Shown here: in pieces, positions 22,234 to 32,535 of the stretch
Position numbering within the stretch: position 1 is the first letter of the stretch
How the letters are laid out: every line of letters begins with the position of its first letter
Source of the DNA: Marinomonas pollencensis
Lineage (GTDB): Bacteria; Pseudomonadota; Gammaproteobacteria; Pseudomonadales; Marinomonadaceae
Assembly: GCF_003387375.1 (NCBI RefSeq)
Contig: NZ_QUNG01000001.1
Span: 144,414 to 208,413, forward strand
Reading direction: 5' to 3'
Length of the DNA: 64,000 nt
Position numbers and translations under genes: made by a program
The notes under the pieces: model-generated
The model's input: only the letters and a program-made list of their open reading frames with translations
What the model was told of the DNA's origin: nothing
Databases searched by the model: none

Positions 22234-22977
22234 ATGTCTTATAACGCGTTATACACGGATTTATCCGGCTACTATGATCTCATGTGCGCCGACATAGATT
22301 ATCAAGGGCAAAGCAGCAGCGCCCATCGCCTGCATCAAATCTTTGGTAATAGCGGCAAACAGCATTTAGATCTGGCCTGTGGCACTGGCCCACACATTGC
22401 GCACTTGATCCAGCATGGGTTTCACAGCCAAGGCTTAGACATCAATCAACCTATGCTGGAAATTGCTCAGCAACGTTGCCCAGAAGCGCAATTTGCACAA
22501 GGCAATATGTGCGCCTTCCAGACCGATCAAAAATTCGACCTAATTACCTGTTTCTTATATTCCATTCACTACAGCGGCAGTATTGAAGAGCTAATTGGTT
22601 GCATTAAAAGCGCCCATCAAGCATTACAAAGTGGTGGCGTGTTTTACTTTAATGTCGTGGATAAAAACCACATTAATAACGAGCTATTTGCTAAACACAG
22701 CGTGTCACAGGGCGCTGACCTTTTTCAGTTTAGTTCAGCGTGGCATTATATTGGCGAGGGCGAAAAGCAAACCTTAAATGTAAGAATAGACAAAACCTGT
22801 GATCAGCAAACGCTCACATGGGAAGATGCACACCCCATGGTTGCATTGGACTTCGAACAGCTAAAAACGCTGCTCACACCGTATTTTGAGGTGCATGTAT
22901 TTGAGCACAATTACGAACAAATTACGCCTTGGCAACAGGCCTCCGGCAACGCCATCTTTGTCTGCACCAAAGCCTAA
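22234..22977 (+). CDS. Class I SAM-dependent methyltransferase
   Basis: This 247-residue protein has motif I as HLDLACGTGPHI, an acidic ribose-binding position in LDINQPML, and motif IV-like FDLITCFLYSIHY, typical of Rossmann-fold methyltransferases acting on small molecules. The N-terminal SGYYDLMCADIDYQ resembles the glycine/sarcosine-type and other small-substrate enzymes, but the substrate cannot be assigned. It is monocistronic, with a hairpin after the stop and a convergent gene beyond it. Confidence 0.85.
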   Translation: MSYNALYTDLSGYYDLMCADIDYQGQSSSAHRLHQIFGNSGKQHLDLACGTGPHIAHLIQHGFHSQGLDINQPMLEIAQQRCPEAQFAQGNMCAFQTDQKFDLITCFLYSIHYSGSIEELIGCIKSAHQALQSGGVFYFNVVDKNHINNELFAKHSVSQGADLFQFSSAWHYIGEGEKQTLNVRIDKTCDQQTLTWEDAHPMVALDFEQLKTLLTPYFEVHVFEHNYEQITPWQQASGNAIFVCTKA

Positions 22978-23006
22978 TAAAACGCCATAACAGTAAGCTA
23001 TAAAGC

Positions 23007-23033
23007 ATACCCCTAATTACTCACAAGGGGTAT
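23007..23033. terminator. Hairpin between convergent genes
   Basis: ATACCCC pairs with GGGGTAT across a 13-base loop between the methyltransferase stop and the stop of the convergent membrane-protein gene. T-runs are short, so termination strength is uncertain. Confidence 0.5.
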
Positions 23034-23311
23034 TACTTACTCTTCCAAATGGTGGCAACCGCCCGTTCACTGCCCAAAAAACCAACTATTCCACACACCA
23101 AGCCGACCCCTAAAAACACCACAATAGGGATAACTCCGCCCAGCTCAGAAAACTTCACCGACAAGGACAAAGAGGCTAACGACAGAGCGCAGAACAACAA
23201 GCCAATGACGATCAATATTTTGCGATGGGAACCTTTATAAACATAAGCCCCTTCTCCTTTTTCAAAAGGAGCAAGCACCAACCATAAACGCTTTCTTAAT
23301 GCTTCTTTCAT
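23033..23311 (-). CDS. Small two-helix membrane protein
   Basis: This 92-residue protein is not recognised. A basic N-terminal part (KEALRKRLWLVL, with HRKI before the first helix) precedes two hydrophobic segments, about ILIVIGLLFCALSLASLSL and VIPIVVFLGVGLVCGIVGFL, separated by a short loop. It is likely an inner-membrane protein with both ends in the cytoplasm. I start it at the ATG at 23311 behind AGGGGAT; an in-frame start 11 codons earlier is possible but less well supported. It lies 70 bases downstream of the start-side of the oxidoreductase gene on the same strand. Confidence 0.65.
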   Translation of the reverse strand: MKEALRKRLWLVLAPFEKGEGAYVYKGSHRKILIVIGLLFCALSLASLSLSVKFSELGGVIPIVVFLGVGLVCGIVGFLGSERAVATIWKSK

Positions 23312-23380
23312 AGTATCCCCTAGAAAATACACACCGTTTACCACGGCAACAGTAATGAGGTGTCGCAGCCTGCCAACACC

Positions 23381-24025
23381 TCACACAAAAACGGCCTCTA
23401 AACTGTACTCTATCACACCGGTATTATCTAACTGGCTCACTTGCGCCATTTTTTGCGCCACCTCTGAGCCGCGAATCGGACGGTAGCGCTTTAAGCCTGG
23501 CACTCTGGCCAAGATGGGCAGACAATACGTGGCCAATGTCTCAGCTAACCGAAACTCCTCACGCTCACCAAGCAATAGCGAGGGGCGAAAAATACTGATG
23601 CAAGAAAAGGGCAGCGCCTTTACCTTACTTTCTAATTCACCTTTCATGGCTAAATAAGCACTTTTACTCTTGGCGTTGGCGCCACTTGAAGAGACCAAAA
23701 GATAATGACAGACCCCTTGCTTAAGCGCGAGCTTTGCCGCACACAATTGATAATCAAGATCCACTTTTCGCTGCGCCTGAAGCGAACCTGCCTGTTTCAA
23801 TGTGGAGCCCAAACACGAGAATAAAAAGTCCGCTTTAAAAAGATTTTCAGAGGCTTCAAGGTGATCAAAATCCACTTGATGGTTGTCTACTTTAGCTGCG
23901 GAATGTGGTGCGGGACAGCGCGTAAGGGTCACTACCCTATCAATCGACGCCATGCCCACTAACTGATCCACCAAAGCGCGACCCACCAAGCCTGTCGCGC
24001 CAATAACAACGGCTGTTTTCCCCAT
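23381..24025 (-). CDS. NAD(P)-binding Rossmann oxidoreductase (atypical SDR)
   Basis: This 214-residue protein has the dinucleotide-binding start VVIGATGLVGRALVDQL and the segments SCLGSTLKQAG, VDLDYQLCAAKLALKQGVCHYLLVSSSGANAKSKSAY and YRPIRGSEVAQKM. It belongs to the atypical short-chain dehydrogenases of the HTATIP2/YbjT-like type. These keep the Ser-Ser/Tyr region but often lack a defined reaction, and several act as sensors or isomerases. The substrate is unknown. It is probably co-oriented with the small membrane protein downstream but not tightly coupled. Confidence 0.82.
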   Translation of the reverse strand: MGKTAVVIGATGLVGRALVDQLVGMASIDRVVTLTRCPAPHSAAKVDNHQVDFDHLEASENLFKADFLFSCLGSTLKQAGSLQAQRKVDLDYQLCAAKLALKQGVCHYLLVSSSGANAKSKSAYLAMKGELESKVKALPFSCISIFRPSLLLGEREEFRLAETLATYCLPILARVPGLKRYRPIRGSEVAQKMAQVSQLDNTGVIEYSLEAVFV

Positions 24026-24086
24026 ACCTTACGCCTTTCAATTGGTCTCGTTCAATTTATGCCATGGGCTGACAATACGCCAACAA

Positions 24087-24119
24087 AAAAAGGCCAGAGA
24101 CACAGCCTCTAGCCTTTTT
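24087..24119 (-). terminator. Terminator of ilvE
   Basis: An AAAAAGGC-AGAG arm pairs with CTCT-GCCTTTTT with one mismatch and a seven-base loop, 25 bases after the ilvE stop. A- and T-runs flank both sides. Confidence 0.82.
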
Positions 24120-24143
24120 ATAACACGAATCTAACGGTGCTAG

Positions 24144-25142
24144 TTAAGCGATTTTTGTTAACCAATTATGCGTGTCTGGCGCATTACCCCATTGAATATC
24201 ATTCAATGCTTTACGCAGCTTTTCAACCACTGGCCCAGGCTCACCAGAACCCACCTTGATGTCTTCACCGTTATGGATAAAGGTGCCCACAGAGGTCAGT
24301 ACCGCCGCAGTACCAGACAAGGCCGCTTCAACACCCGGTTTCGCAGCACGCTCTAACAACTCAGTTACCGTAATGTCTCGCTCACTTACGGTCATACCAA
24401 GGTCCGCCGCCAAAGTAAGCACAGAAGAACGTGTCACCCCGTGTAAGAAACTAGAATCCAATGCTTTGGTAATGATTTCATTACCATCGATCAACAAGAA
24501 GTTAGCGGCGCCCGTTTCTTGCACATCGCCATTCGGACAGAACAAAATTTGGTCAGCTTGCAATTCTGCTTTGGCTTTCATCGTGGGGCCCAATGCACTG
24601 GCATAGTTACCACCGCTCTTGATCATTCCCATGTGCGGTGCACAGCGCATGCCGGTCTCATCCAACAATAAACGCAATGCTTTCACACCACCGGTAAAGT
24701 AATCCCCTACTGGTGACAATAAAACATACATCATAGAGGACAAGCTTGGCGCAGCCGCTTTACCAATCGCCGCTTCTGTTCCTATGTGTGTTGGACGGAT
24801 ATATAAAGACCCTGGTGGCGCTGGCACTTCGTCTGTGTATTCAGCCACAGCGTCTACGATCATTTGTGACAGCTGCTCTTGGTCAACCGTTGGCAATGCC
24901 AATAGTTCGCTGCTTTGTGCAAAACGTTTAACGTTTTGATCCATTCGAAAAACGTGCACACTTCCGTCCGCATGGCGAAATGCTTTTAACCCTTCAAAAC
25001 AAGTACTTGAGTAATGAAGAACATGAGCACCAGGATGTAACTGAATGCTATCTGCAGGTACTAGTTCTGCTTTACTCCACTGATTATTGTCAAATGTCGC
25101 CAATGCCATCTTAGGCAAAAACACGCTACCAAAAGCCGCCAT
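24144..25142 (-). CDS. ilvE: Branched-chain amino-acid aminotransferase
   Basis: This PLP enzyme transfers amino groups between glutamate and branched-chain 2-oxo acids, the last step of Val, Leu and Ile synthesis and the first of their breakdown. The 332 residues follow the fold-type IV family: HYSSTCFEGLKAFRH, YIRPTHIG, the likely PLP lysine Lys175 in IKSGGNYASAL, ETGAANFLLIDG, and ALSGTAAVLTSVG. The length and KSGGNYA site resemble the longer BCAT class found in eukaryotes and many bacteria rather than the 309-residue E. coli IlvE. It is a single gene with its own terminator and about 210 bases of upstream space. Confidence 0.94.
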   Translation of the reverse strand: MAAFGSVFLPKMALATFDNNQWSKAELVPADSIQLHPGAHVLHYSSTCFEGLKAFRHADGSVHVFRMDQNVKRFAQSSELLALPTVDQEQLSQMIVDAVAEYTDEVPAPPGSLYIRPTHIGTEAAIGKAAAPSLSSMMYVLLSPVGDYFTGGVKALRLLLDETGMRCAPHMGMIKSGGNYASALGPTMKAKAELQADQILFCPNGDVQETGAANFLLIDGNEIITKALDSSFLHGVTRSSVLTLAADLGMTVSERDITVTELLERAAKPGVEAALSGTAAVLTSVGTFIHNGEDIKVGSGEPGPVVEKLRKALNDIQWGNAPDTHNWLTKIA

Positions 25143-25354
25143 TATTATGTCCTATTAAGTCAGATGTATACGATCCAATATCGCTGTGATGAACGGGCGA
25201 TTGACGCTTAAAAGAAAAAGAGTCTGCCCTATAGTAGATGATAGTAAATCAGATTAGTGCAGCAAGAAAGCAAATCAGAATTGACAAGCCACCTAGAGAT
25301 CAGATTTTCAGTATTTTTGCGTAATTGATTAAAAAACGCGCTACCTTAAAGCCA

Positions 25355-26230
25355 TTATAAAGCAAACTCCGAAATCTGGTTACCGCCTGCATTCTTAGCT
25401 TGGTACATAGCGTGGTCAGCGCGCTGAATCAAGGTCAGTACATCGTTCGCATGATCAGGATAATGGGCAATGCCGATACTGGCGGTAATCTTGAGTTCAA
25501 TGCCATCAATAAGATACCCCTTACCAATGTCTCGACAAATTTTACATGCCACATTATAAGCGTCTTCAAACGCCGCAATATTGTTTAACAGGATTAAAAA
25601 CTCATCTCCACCTTGTCGCGCAGCACTATCAGAATCTCGTATGCTCCCGGCCAGCCTTTTAGCAACCGCCTGTAGTAGCTGATCACCTATCCCATGGCCA
25701 TATTGGTCATTAATCTCTTTAAAGCAATCAAGATCAATAAACAGCAAAGACAAGATACTGGATTCGCGGCGCGCTCTGCTGAGGCCGGTTTGCAAGCGAT
25801 CCAAAAATAACGAACGATTAGGCAAGTCCGTTAACGGGTCATGACGCGCCATTCTTTCTAGCCGCGCTTCCATTTTCTTACGCTCAGTAATATCGTGCGC
25901 CACGGCAATACGGTACTGGTGCTTTTCAGACCATCGTGCCGACCATAACACATGCACAACACGGCCACTTTTATGCACCCAGCGATTCTCAAACCTAGGC
26001 TTAAGCTCACCCTCTAATAGGTTTTCAACCACTTGATGGGTTTTTTCTACGTCTTCGGGCAGAATCATAATATCCATTGGCTGACCAATCACTTCACTGG
26101 GAGCATAGCCAAATATCCGCTCAAAGGCGGCACTGACAAACACAAAATTGCCTTCACGATCGACCACACAAACGGCGTCTAACATCAGCTCTAAAACATC
26201 AGAAAGATGAACCAAGTCATTACTTTTCAT
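25355..26230 (-). CDS. PAS-GGDEF diguanylate cyclase
   Basis: This 291-residue protein has one PAS domain (VVDREGNFVFVSAAFERIFGY about residues 20-40, closing with VAHDITERKKMEARL) followed by a GGDEF domain. The active site reads GGDEF intact, and an RxxD inhibitory site (RDSD) lies five residues before it, so it should make cyclic di-GMP and be product-inhibited. No membrane segment is seen, so the PAS domain probably senses a cytoplasmic signal. I start it at the ATG at 26230, about nine bases after AGAGGGG; a TTG 13 codons upstream is less likely. There is no operon partner. Confidence 0.93.
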   Translation of the reverse strand: MKSNDLVHLSDVLELMLDAVCVVDREGNFVFVSAAFERIFGYAPSEVIGQPMDIMILPEDVEKTHQVVENLLEGELKPRFENRWVHKSGRVVHVLWSARWSEKHQYRIAVAHDITERKKMEARLERMARHDPLTDLPNRSLFLDRLQTGLSRARRESSILSLLFIDLDCFKEINDQYGHGIGDQLLQAVAKRLAGSIRDSDSAARQGGDEFLILLNNIAAFEDAYNVACKICRDIGKGYLIDGIELKITASIGIAHYPDHANDVLTLIQRADHAMYQAKNAGGNQISEFAL

Positions 26231-26372
26231 AGTGCAAAGCCCCTCTAAGGTAACACCATAATCAACCAAACAATTAAGTCTAAATGCTTGTTTCTACTGG
26301 ATCTAAGTTAATAATAGAGTGGTTTTTAATATTTTGTCTGTCGAAAACAAAAAAACATTACTAAAAAATACA

Positions 26373-26834
26373 CTACTCGCTTTTAGGGACCGAAGTATTC
26401 TCCTCATCATCTGGCAGCTCATAATAAATAGCTTGGCCAGTCACCTTCGCCTTTGGCAAAGAAAAGCCAGACCCTATGGAGGTACCAACACCGCCACTGC
26501 CTAAAGACAGCCCTAACCCTGTTCCCAAATGCTCAAAAGAGCTTTCTGAAACCTGATCCAATATCACGCCATTGGCGCCAATCTTAGCGGCTTGCTCTTT
26601 GAGCTCAACTTTGGCTTTTTCCAACCTAGCGTCATCAGAAAAGCCTTTTTCACTGGTGGCTTTCACGGTACCAATCACCTGATAAGAGAACGTCGGTTTA
26701 TGGGAAAAAAGCGCCACTTGTTCAGGGTCAATTTCAGGGCGCTTTTCGCCGGTTAATTGATACGAACCGGACGCACAACCGTACAAAAACAAACTAAAGA
26801 AGACGAGTAAAACAGACGTGGAGGCTTTTAACAT
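26373..26834 (-). CDS. Lipoprotein of unknown function
   Basis: This 153-residue protein has a lipoprotein signal peptide with a lipobox ending LYGC, giving Cys20 as the acylated residue. Ser at +3 rather than Asp at +2 suggests outer-membrane sorting. The rest contains a segment like heavy-metal-binding or YbjQ-type small domains (AAKIGANGVILDQV) and a glycine/serine-rich loop (GLGLSLGSGGVGTSIGSG). I use the ATG at 26834, which has GAGAG just upstream. No specific family was confirmed. Confidence 0.7.
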   Translation of the reverse strand: MLKASTSVLLVFFSLFLYGCASGSYQLTGEKRPEIDPEQVALFSHKPTFSYQVIGTVKATSEKGFSDDARLEKAKVELKEQAAKIGANGVILDQVSESSFEHLGTGLGLSLGSGGVGTSIGSGFSLPKAKVTGQAIYYELPDDEENTSVPKSE

Positions 26835-27030
26835 AATCACTCTCATGGGGGACGTTAAAACCGTAATAGAATCTTACAGTCAGTGGTAAGACGCTAACGA
26901 AACACTCATATGAAGATATACCAGTTTGCCCTAAGACTCCAAAAAAACGCCGTGAAAAAACGCCCCACTTGCTTTATCTTGCCGCTTTACTCACGTACTA
27001 GACAGAACATTTGCTCAAGCCCTAAACATA

Positions 27031-27056
27031 AAAAAAGAGGCCGCCGCCTCTTTTTT
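27031..27056. terminator. Strong terminator after dcd
   Basis: AAAAAAGAGGC pairs perfectly with GCCTCTTTTTT around a CGCC loop, 19 bases after the dcd stop on the minus strand. It is symmetric enough to work in both directions. Confidence 0.88.
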
Positions 27057-27074
27057 ATCCAATCACCTCATCAA

Positions 27075-27662
27075 TCAGCTTTTATCACCGGATATACGGC
27101 TTCCTACCGCCGACGTTTGGTTCTTGTACTTCGCATTATCTCGCTTGTTATAAGGACGCTCAGCAGAGCCAGACATGGTTTCAAAGTTAATCGCTCCGAT
27201 GGTCATGCCTGGGCTCAGCGCAATCGGCAGTTTGCCACCGTTTAGAAATTCCAAAACAATGCCGCCGCTCCAGCCTGGATCGATCCGGTGTGCTGTCACG
27301 TGCACCATCAACCCAAGGCGCGCTAAAGAAGAACGACCGTCTAACCAACCCACCAAGTCGTCTGGCAAGGTCACTGACTCTTTCGTCACGCCTAACACCA
27401 ACTCACCAGGATGAATGAAAAATGGCTGACCATCATCAACCAAAATTTCATCACTCATCACCGACTCAATCACCTTGCTCAGATCGGCTTTCGAGCTACT
27501 AAGATCCAAATATGGCGCAGGATGCCCCTGAAACACACGAAAGGAATTCCCTAATCGAAGATCCACGGAGACGCCGCTAATCACGCTATTATCTGGGCGA
27601 GGCTCTATGATGATGCTACCTTCGTCTAAGGCTTTAATGATATCTCGGTCACACAAACGCAT
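27075..27662 (-). CDS. dcd: dCTP deaminase
   Basis: Dcd deaminates dCTP to dUTP, supplying dUMP for thymidylate synthesis. The 195 residues follow the E. coli enzyme: [12 protein letters not shown] at the start, [39 protein letters not shown] with the catalytic Glu, and the C-terminal [10 protein letters not shown] region that closes over the nucleotide. It lies nine bases downstream of mrp on the same strand, so they form an operon. The dcd-mrp-metG arrangement matches the order seen in pseudomonads. Confidence 0.96.
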   Translation of the reverse strand: MRLCDRDIIKALDEGSIIIEPRPDNSVISGVSVDLRLGNSFRVFQGHPAPYLDLSSSKADLSKVIESVMSDEILVDDGQPFFIHPGELVLGVTKESVTLPDDLVGWLDGRSSLARLGLMVHVTAHRIDPGWSGGIVLEFLNGGKLPIALSPGMTIGAINFETMSGSAERPYNKRDNAKYKNQTSAVGSRISGDKS

Positions 27663-27671
27663 TTCTATTCC

Positions 27672-28742
27672 TTAATCATCACTCATGCCAATGGTCGGCA
27701 TGGTAAACTGGTTGTCTTGTTGGGACGCAAGAGTAGCACCAAGCTTACGCGCAATCGACTGATAAATGTCGGCCGCGTCACTTTCTGGCTCGCTCACCAC
27801 TACTGGTGTGCCCGCATCGCTCTGTTTACGTATCGCCAAACTTAGAGGCAGCTTACCCAATACATCTACTTTATATTCAGCGGCCAGACTGTCCCCCCCT
27901 TGGTCACCAAAAATGGCCTCTTGATGACCACAGTTAGAACAAATGTGTGTCGACATGTTTTCGACCACACCCAATACAGGGATTTTCACCTTATTGAACA
28001 TTTCAATACCACGACGGGCATCCAACAAAGCAATATCTTGCGGCGTGGTGACAATCACAGAGCCAGCAACGGGCACTTTTTGCGCTAAGGTCAGCTGAAT
28101 ATCTCCCGTGCCTGGTGGCATATCAATAAATAAATAATCCAGATCGTTCCAATCGGTTTGCGTCAAAATCTGCATCATCGCCCCTGTCACCATAGGCCCC
28201 CGCCATGCAACCGGTGTGTCTTTGGTCGTCAAAAACGCCATCGACATGACTTGCACGCCATGTGCCATCGGCGGAATAAAGATTTTTTCATCACGCACTT
28301 GCGGGCGAGTGCCGTCCGCAAACCCCATCATCATGCCTTGGCTTGGGCCATAGATATCCGCATCCAAAATCCCCACGCGCGCACCTTCCTTCGCCATGGC
28401 CAGCGCTAAGTTAACCGTGGTGGTTGATTTGCCCACTCCGCCTTTGCCAGATGCCACCGCAATAATATTCTTTACCCCAGTTAAGCCTGGGATATCACCT
28501 TGCGTTGCTTGGCTTTCTACTTGGTGCTCGATATCAAGCAACAGGTCTCTAGGATCTGCCAAGCTATCTTTAATGCGTGCACTGAGTGCAGCGTGCTCTG
28601 CTTGTGCTGGGTAGGCCAAGTTCAATGACAAATGAATACGATTTGAGTCACTGGTTACCTGCCAGACAGCCCCATAGGCCTGACCAGTATTTTGATCGAT
28701 AAGGGTTTCTAACTGAGCCTGTATTTGAGCATCGGTGTGCAT
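27672..28742 (-). CDS. mrp: Mrp/ApbC-type Fe-S cluster carrier ATPase
   Basis: Mrp proteins are P-loop ATPases that bind and transfer Fe-S clusters. Features seen: an N-terminal DUF59-like domain (about residues 1-80), the deviant Walker A SGKGGVGKSTTTVNLA, DADIYGPSQGMMMG, DYLFIDMPPGTGD, and the cluster-binding CxxC in MSTHICSNCGHQE. I favour the ATG at 28742 (356 residues), six bases after GGAG; an ATG 11 codons upstream is possible. It is divergent from metG and upstream of dcd, with nine bases between mrp and dcd. The Rnf and Nth Fe-S proteins nearby are plausible clients, but that is inference. Confidence 0.94.
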   Translation of the reverse strand: MHTDAQIQAQLETLIDQNTGQAYGAVWQVTSDSNRIHLSLNLAYPAQAEHAALSARIKDSLADPRDLLLDIEHQVESQATQGDIPGLTGVKNIIAVASGKGGVGKSTTTVNLALAMAKEGARVGILDADIYGPSQGMMMGFADGTRPQVRDEKIFIPPMAHGVQVMSMAFLTTKDTPVAWRGPMVTGAMMQILTQTDWNDLDYLFIDMPPGTGDIQLTLAQKVPVAGSVIVTTPQDIALLDARRGIEMFNKVKIPVLGVVENMSTHICSNCGHQEAIFGDQGGDSLAAEYKVDVLGKLPLSLAIRKQSDAGTPVVVSEPESDAADIYQSIARKLGATLASQQDNQFTMPTIGMSDD

Positions 28743-29057
28743 CTCTTTCTCCAACAAAGTACGTTCTTTGTCCATCAGATCACCAAACCGGCAAACTGAA
28801 CGAACAAGAGCGTCTTTAAATAAGTCGTTGTTATGAAAATTTCTAGAATCTGTGCCAAGTGTGGGGGCAAAATGCAGAAAAGCAAGTCAAGCTATTGCAC
28901 ACAACCGAGGGGCTCTTATAATTACGCGCACTATTTCGTTATCAATAGGCAGGCCCTTTTATCCTACTTCGGCTTAGGCGTTAAACCGCACTGTATCCAG
29001 CGCAGCCTTCCTATTGATAGAATACTCGACCTTTTGACTCCAGCAGGCTTATCACTA
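28743..29057. promoter_or_regulatory. Divergent mrp/metG promoter region
   Basis: These 315 bases separate the divergent mrp and metG starts and must hold both promoters. The metG frame stays open back to 28833, but that stretch has no ribosome site in the right place and no family match (see rejected items). No operator was recognised. Confidence 0.5.
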
Positions 29058-31109
29058 ATGGCACAAACGCAACGCAAAATTTTAGTTACCAGCGCCCTTC
29101 CCTATGCAAATGGACCGATCCATTTAGGGCATATGCTGGAACACATTCAAACCGACATCTGGGTGCGTTTTCAGAAACTTCGCGGGCACCTTTGTAGCGC
29201 TGTTTGTGCTGACGATGCACACGGCACAGCCATCATGATCAAAGCCGACCAACAAGGCATTACCTCAGAAGAGTTAATCGACGGCGTGCGCAAAGCCCAC
29301 ATGGCGGACTTTAACGATTTCTTGATTGGCTATGACAACTACCATTCAACGCATTCAGAAGAAAATCGTGAAATTTCAAACCATATTTATAAGTTGCTAC
29401 GTGACAACGACAAAATAGCGGTTCGTTCTATCGTACAAGCCTACGACCCTGAAAAAGAAATGTTCCTCGCCGATCGTTTTATCAAAGGCACCTGCCCTAA
29501 GTGTAAAGCAGAAGACCAATACGGTGACAACTGTGAAGTCTGCGCCGCGACGTACACACCAATGGAAATGATCGACCCTCGCTCGGTGTATTCCGGTGCT
29601 ACGCCAGTGGAAAAAGAATCTGAACATTACTTTTTCAAACTGCCAGACTTCCAAGACTTCTTGGCGAAATGGACACGCAGCGGCACACTACAAGACCAGG
29701 TTGCAAACAAGTTAGCAGAATGGTTAGAGTCTGGTTTAAAAGAGTGGGATATCAGCCGTGATGCGCCTTACTTTGGCTTTGAGATCCCAGACGCACCAGG
29801 CAAATACTTCTATGTATGGCTGGACGCCCCAATCGGCTACATGGCGAGCTTCAAAAACCTATGTGATCGCACCGAAGGCTTAAACTTCGACGATTATTGG
29901 GCAAAAGACTCTGACGCTGAGCTTTACCACTTTATCGGTAAAGACATCATCAACTTCCACGCCCTGTTCTGGCCAGCTATGTTGGAATGCGCGGGTTACC
30001 GCACACCAACCGGCGTCAATGCCCACGGCTATGTGACCGTTGATGGCACTAAGATGTCAAAATCCCGTGGCACCTTTATTATGGCGCGTACTTATCTAAA
30101 CCATTTAGATCCTCAGTACTTGCGCTACTACTTTGCCGCGAAACTGAACTCAAGCGTCGATGACATCGACCTAAACCTGCAAGACTTCGTGCAACGGGTA
30201 AACTCAGACGTAGTCGGCAAAGTGGTTAACATCGCCAGCCGTACCGCCAGCTTTATCAACAAGAAGTTTGACGGACAATTAGCAAGCGAGGTTACTGAAG
30301 CGGAGATGATTCAATCTTTCATTGACGCTGGCGACCTGATTGCTGAGCACTTTGAAGCCCGTGAATACGGCAAAGCAGTGCGTGAAATCATGCGCCTTGC
30401 GGATGTGGCCAACACCTACATCGCTGATAAAGCCCCTTGGGTATTAGCGAAAAACGAAGAGACACTGCCACAAGTACAAGAAGTCTGCACGGTTGCCCTG
30501 AACTTGTTCAGCATCCTTGCCACTTACTTAAAACCTATCCTGCCAAACATGGTGGCGGACGCTGAAACCTTCCTTGGCAAAACACTTACCTGGGAAAACC
30601 GCAGCGAACTATTGTTTGGCGGCAAGGTAAATACCTTCAAAGCCCTAATGGGCCGCATCGACCAAAAACAAATCGATGCCATGATTGAAGAAGGCAAAGA
30701 AGCGGCGGCCGAAGCAGCCAAAGCGAACGAGCCCGCAGCCGTGGTTGCTGAAGAAACGGAACTCACTAAAGAGCCTTTGGAAGCAGAAATCAATTTTGAT
30801 GACTTTGCTAAAGTGGATCTGCGCATTGCACTCATTGCGCAAGCAGAGCACGTAGAAAAAGCCAATAAACTGCTAAAATTGACCCTAGACCTTGGTGGTG
30901 AAACCCGTACCGTGTTCTCAGGCATTAAATCGGCTTACAAGCCAGAAGATTTAGTCGGCAAATTAACCGTGATGGTGGCTAACCTAGCACCACGCAAAAT
31001 GAAATTTGGCCTATCTGAAGGCATGGTACTGGCAGCAGGACCTGGCAAAGATGAAATCTACTTGTTAGAACCTCATGCTGGCGCCAAACCTGGCCAGCGA
31101 GTGATGTAA
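29058..31109 (+). CDS. metG: Methionyl-tRNA synthetase
   Basis: MetG charges tRNA-Met with methionine. At 683 residues it matches the long bacterial form. The HIGH-type motif is in [11 protein letters not shown], a C4 zinc knuckle is CPKC...CEVC, and the second signature is [12 protein letters not shown]-terminal EMAPII/Trbp111 tRNA-binding domain ([31 protein letters not shown]) dimerises the enzyme. An Ala/Glu-rich linker joins it to the body. I start it at the ATG at 29058 ([19 protein letters not shown]), which aligns with the family start and has AGG upstream. A strong terminator follows. Confidence 0.97.
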   Translation: MAQTQRKILVTSALPYANGPIHLGHMLEHIQTDIWVRFQKLRGHLCSAVCADDAHGTAIMIKADQQGITSEELIDGVRKAHMADFNDFLIGYDNYHSTHSEENREISNHIYKLLRDNDKIAVRSIVQAYDPEKEMFLADRFIKGTCPKCKAEDQYGDNCEVCAATYTPMEMIDPRSVYSGATPVEKESEHYFFKLPDFQDFLAKWTRSGTLQDQVANKLAEWLESGLKEWDISRDAPYFGFEIPDAPGKYFYVWLDAPIGYMASFKNLCDRTEGLNFDDYWAKDSDAELYHFIGKDIINFHALFWPAMLECAGYRTPTGVNAHGYVTVDGTKMSKSRGTFIMARTYLNHLDPQYLRYYFAAKLNSSVDDIDLNLQDFVQRVNSDVVGKVVNIASRTASFINKKFDGQLASEVTEAEMIQSFIDAGDLIAEHFEAREYGKAVREIMRLADVANTYIADKAPWVLAKNEETLPQVQEVCTVALNLFSILATYLKPILPNMVADAETFLGKTLTWENRSELLFGGKVNTFKALMGRIDQKQIDAMIEEGKEAAAEAAKANEPAAVVAEETELTKEPLEAEINFDDFAKVDLRIALIAQAEHVEKANKLLKLTLDLGGETRTVFSGIKSAYKPEDLVGKLTVMVANLAPRKMKFGLSEGMVLAAGPGKDEIYLLEPHAGAKPGQRVM

Positions 31110-31127
31110 AAGCACTTATCTAAAAGC

Positions 31128-31165
31128 ATCACAACTGGCTCTACATAAGCGCAGCCAGTTGTGAT
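31128..31165 (+). terminator. Terminator of metG
   Basis: ATCACAACTGGCT pairs perfectly with AGCCAGTTGTGAT (13 pairs), followed by TTTTT, 18 bases after the metG stop. Confidence 0.9.
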
Positions 31166-31348
31166 TTTTCGCTTTATAAAGTGAGCTTATATAATCATAG
31201 CTTATTATCTATATTCTAAATTACACTAACTGAAGTGAATGTTTAGTCTTGTTAGTTATAAGCAGCTTGGTATAGTTACCGTCGCGCCTGATACTCGCTT
31301 CAGGCGTTTCAACTTCTGTGAATTCATCGATTATATTTTGGACGTGAG

Positions 31349-31930
31349 ATGACTGATTATCTCTTGATACTGGTCAGCACCATACTGGTTAACAACTTCG
31401 TATTGGTACAATTTTTGGGCCTTTGCCCTTTTATGGGCGTCTCTAGCAAGCTAGAAACTTCTATAGGTATGGCCTTAGCCACTACTTTTGTTTTAACCCT
31501 GTCTAGCCTTTGTAGCTATCTCACTTACAACTATATTCTGCAGCCTTTTGGCTTGGAATATTTAAAAACCATTTCCTTCATTCTAGTGATTGCGGTGGTG
31601 GTTCAATTTACCGAAATGGTGGTTCATAAAACCAGCCCCATTCTTTATCGTGTGCTGGGGATTTTCTTACCCCTGATCACCACAAACTGTGCCGTATTGG
31701 GTGTTGCTTTGCAGAACACCAGTAAGCAAAACGGTTTTGTAGAGTCCATTTTATACGGCTTCGGTGCCGCTGTGGGCTTCTCCTTTGTGTTGATTCTTTT
31801 CTCTGCCATGCGTGAGCGTATAAATGTTGCCGATGTACCCAGTGTCTTTAAGGGCTCTGCGATTGGCATGATTACCGCTGGCCTGATGGCTTTAGCCTTC
31901 ATGGGCTTCACCGGCCTAGTACAAATTTAG
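31349..31930 (+). CDS. rnfA: Rnf complex membrane subunit RnfA
   Basis: RnfA is one of the membrane subunits of the Rnf/Rsx complex, which couples electron transfer between NADH and low-potential carriers to ion movement; in E. coli the homologue keeps SoxR reduced. The 193 residues form about six membrane helices. The paired half-helix motif [14 protein letters not shown] and the N-terminal [22 protein letters not shown], both family-conserved and repeated in inverted topology in RnfE, are present. It is the first gene of rnfABCDGE-nth, with all gaps under 45 bases. Confidence 0.96.
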   Translation: MTDYLLILVSTILVNNFVLVQFLGLCPFMGVSSKLETSIGMALATTFVLTLSSLCSYLTYNYILQPFGLEYLKTISFILVIAVVVQFTEMVVHKTSPILYRVLGIFLPLITTNCAVLGVALQNTSKQNGFVESILYGFGAAVGFSFVLILFSAMRERINVADVPSVFKGSAIGMITAGLMALAFMGFTGLVQI

Positions 31931-31938
31931 GAGCCATT

Positions 31939-32535
31939 ATGCTGACCGTCTTAGTCGCTGTCGGGATCTTATTGGTCCTTTCATTAATTTTTGGTGCCAT
32001 CTTAGGTTACGCCAATGTGCGCTTCCATGTAGAAGGCGACCCGATTGTTGATCAGATCGACGCTATCTTGCCACAAACCCAATGTGGTCAATGTGGCCAC
32101 CCTGGCTGTCGCCCTTATGCTGAGGCGATTTCCAATGGTGAAGCGATCAACCATTGCCCTCCTGGTGGTCAAGCCACCATTCAAGCTCTTGCAGACTTAC
32201 TAGATGTGGAAGCCATTCCGCTGGATGGCGACCATGGTGCAGAAACCGCAAAACGTGTAGCTGTAATCCGTGAAGACGAATGCATTGGCTGCACTAAATG
32301 CATTCAAGCCTGCCCTGTGGACGCCATTCTTGGTGCCGCAAAACAGATGCACACGGTCATTTCTGATGAATGCACTGGCTGTGATTTATGTGTAGAACCT
32401 TGCCCTGTAGATTGTATTGATATGGTAGAAGTAGGCGTCACCTCAAGAACCTGGTCTTGGGACAAACCCCAAGGTATTGCCGCACAACCTGGCAGCATTA
32501 TTGCTACTGATCGCCAAGCGGAGGTCATGCACTAA
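31939..32535 (+). CDS. rnfB: Rnf complex Fe-S subunit RnfB
   Basis: This 198-residue subunit has an N-terminal membrane anchor ([15 protein letters not shown]), then the Fe-S domain with CGQCGHPGC (4Fe-4S), and a ferredoxin-like domain with two classical clusters, [14 protein letters not shown] and [14 protein letters not shown]. It is the entry or exit point for electrons to ferredoxin-like partners. It starts eight bases after rnfA, and its stop overlaps the rnfC start by one base at 32535. Confidence 0.96.
   Translation: MLTVLVAVGILLVLSLIFGAILGYANVRFHVEGDPIVDQIDAILPQTQCGQCGHPGCRPYAEAISNGEAINHCPPGGQATIQALADLLDVEAIPLDGDHGAETAKRVAVIREDECIGCTKCIQACPVDAILGAAKQMHTVISDECTGCDLCVEPCPVDCIDMVEVGVTSRTWSWDKPQGIAAQPGSIIATDRQAEVMH

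Noticed and set aside
28833..29057. 75-codon in-frame extension upstream of metG, including a CAKCGG motif
   Set aside because: MetG family proteins begin at the 29058 start; the extension has no family likeness or good ribosome site and covers the divergent promoter region.
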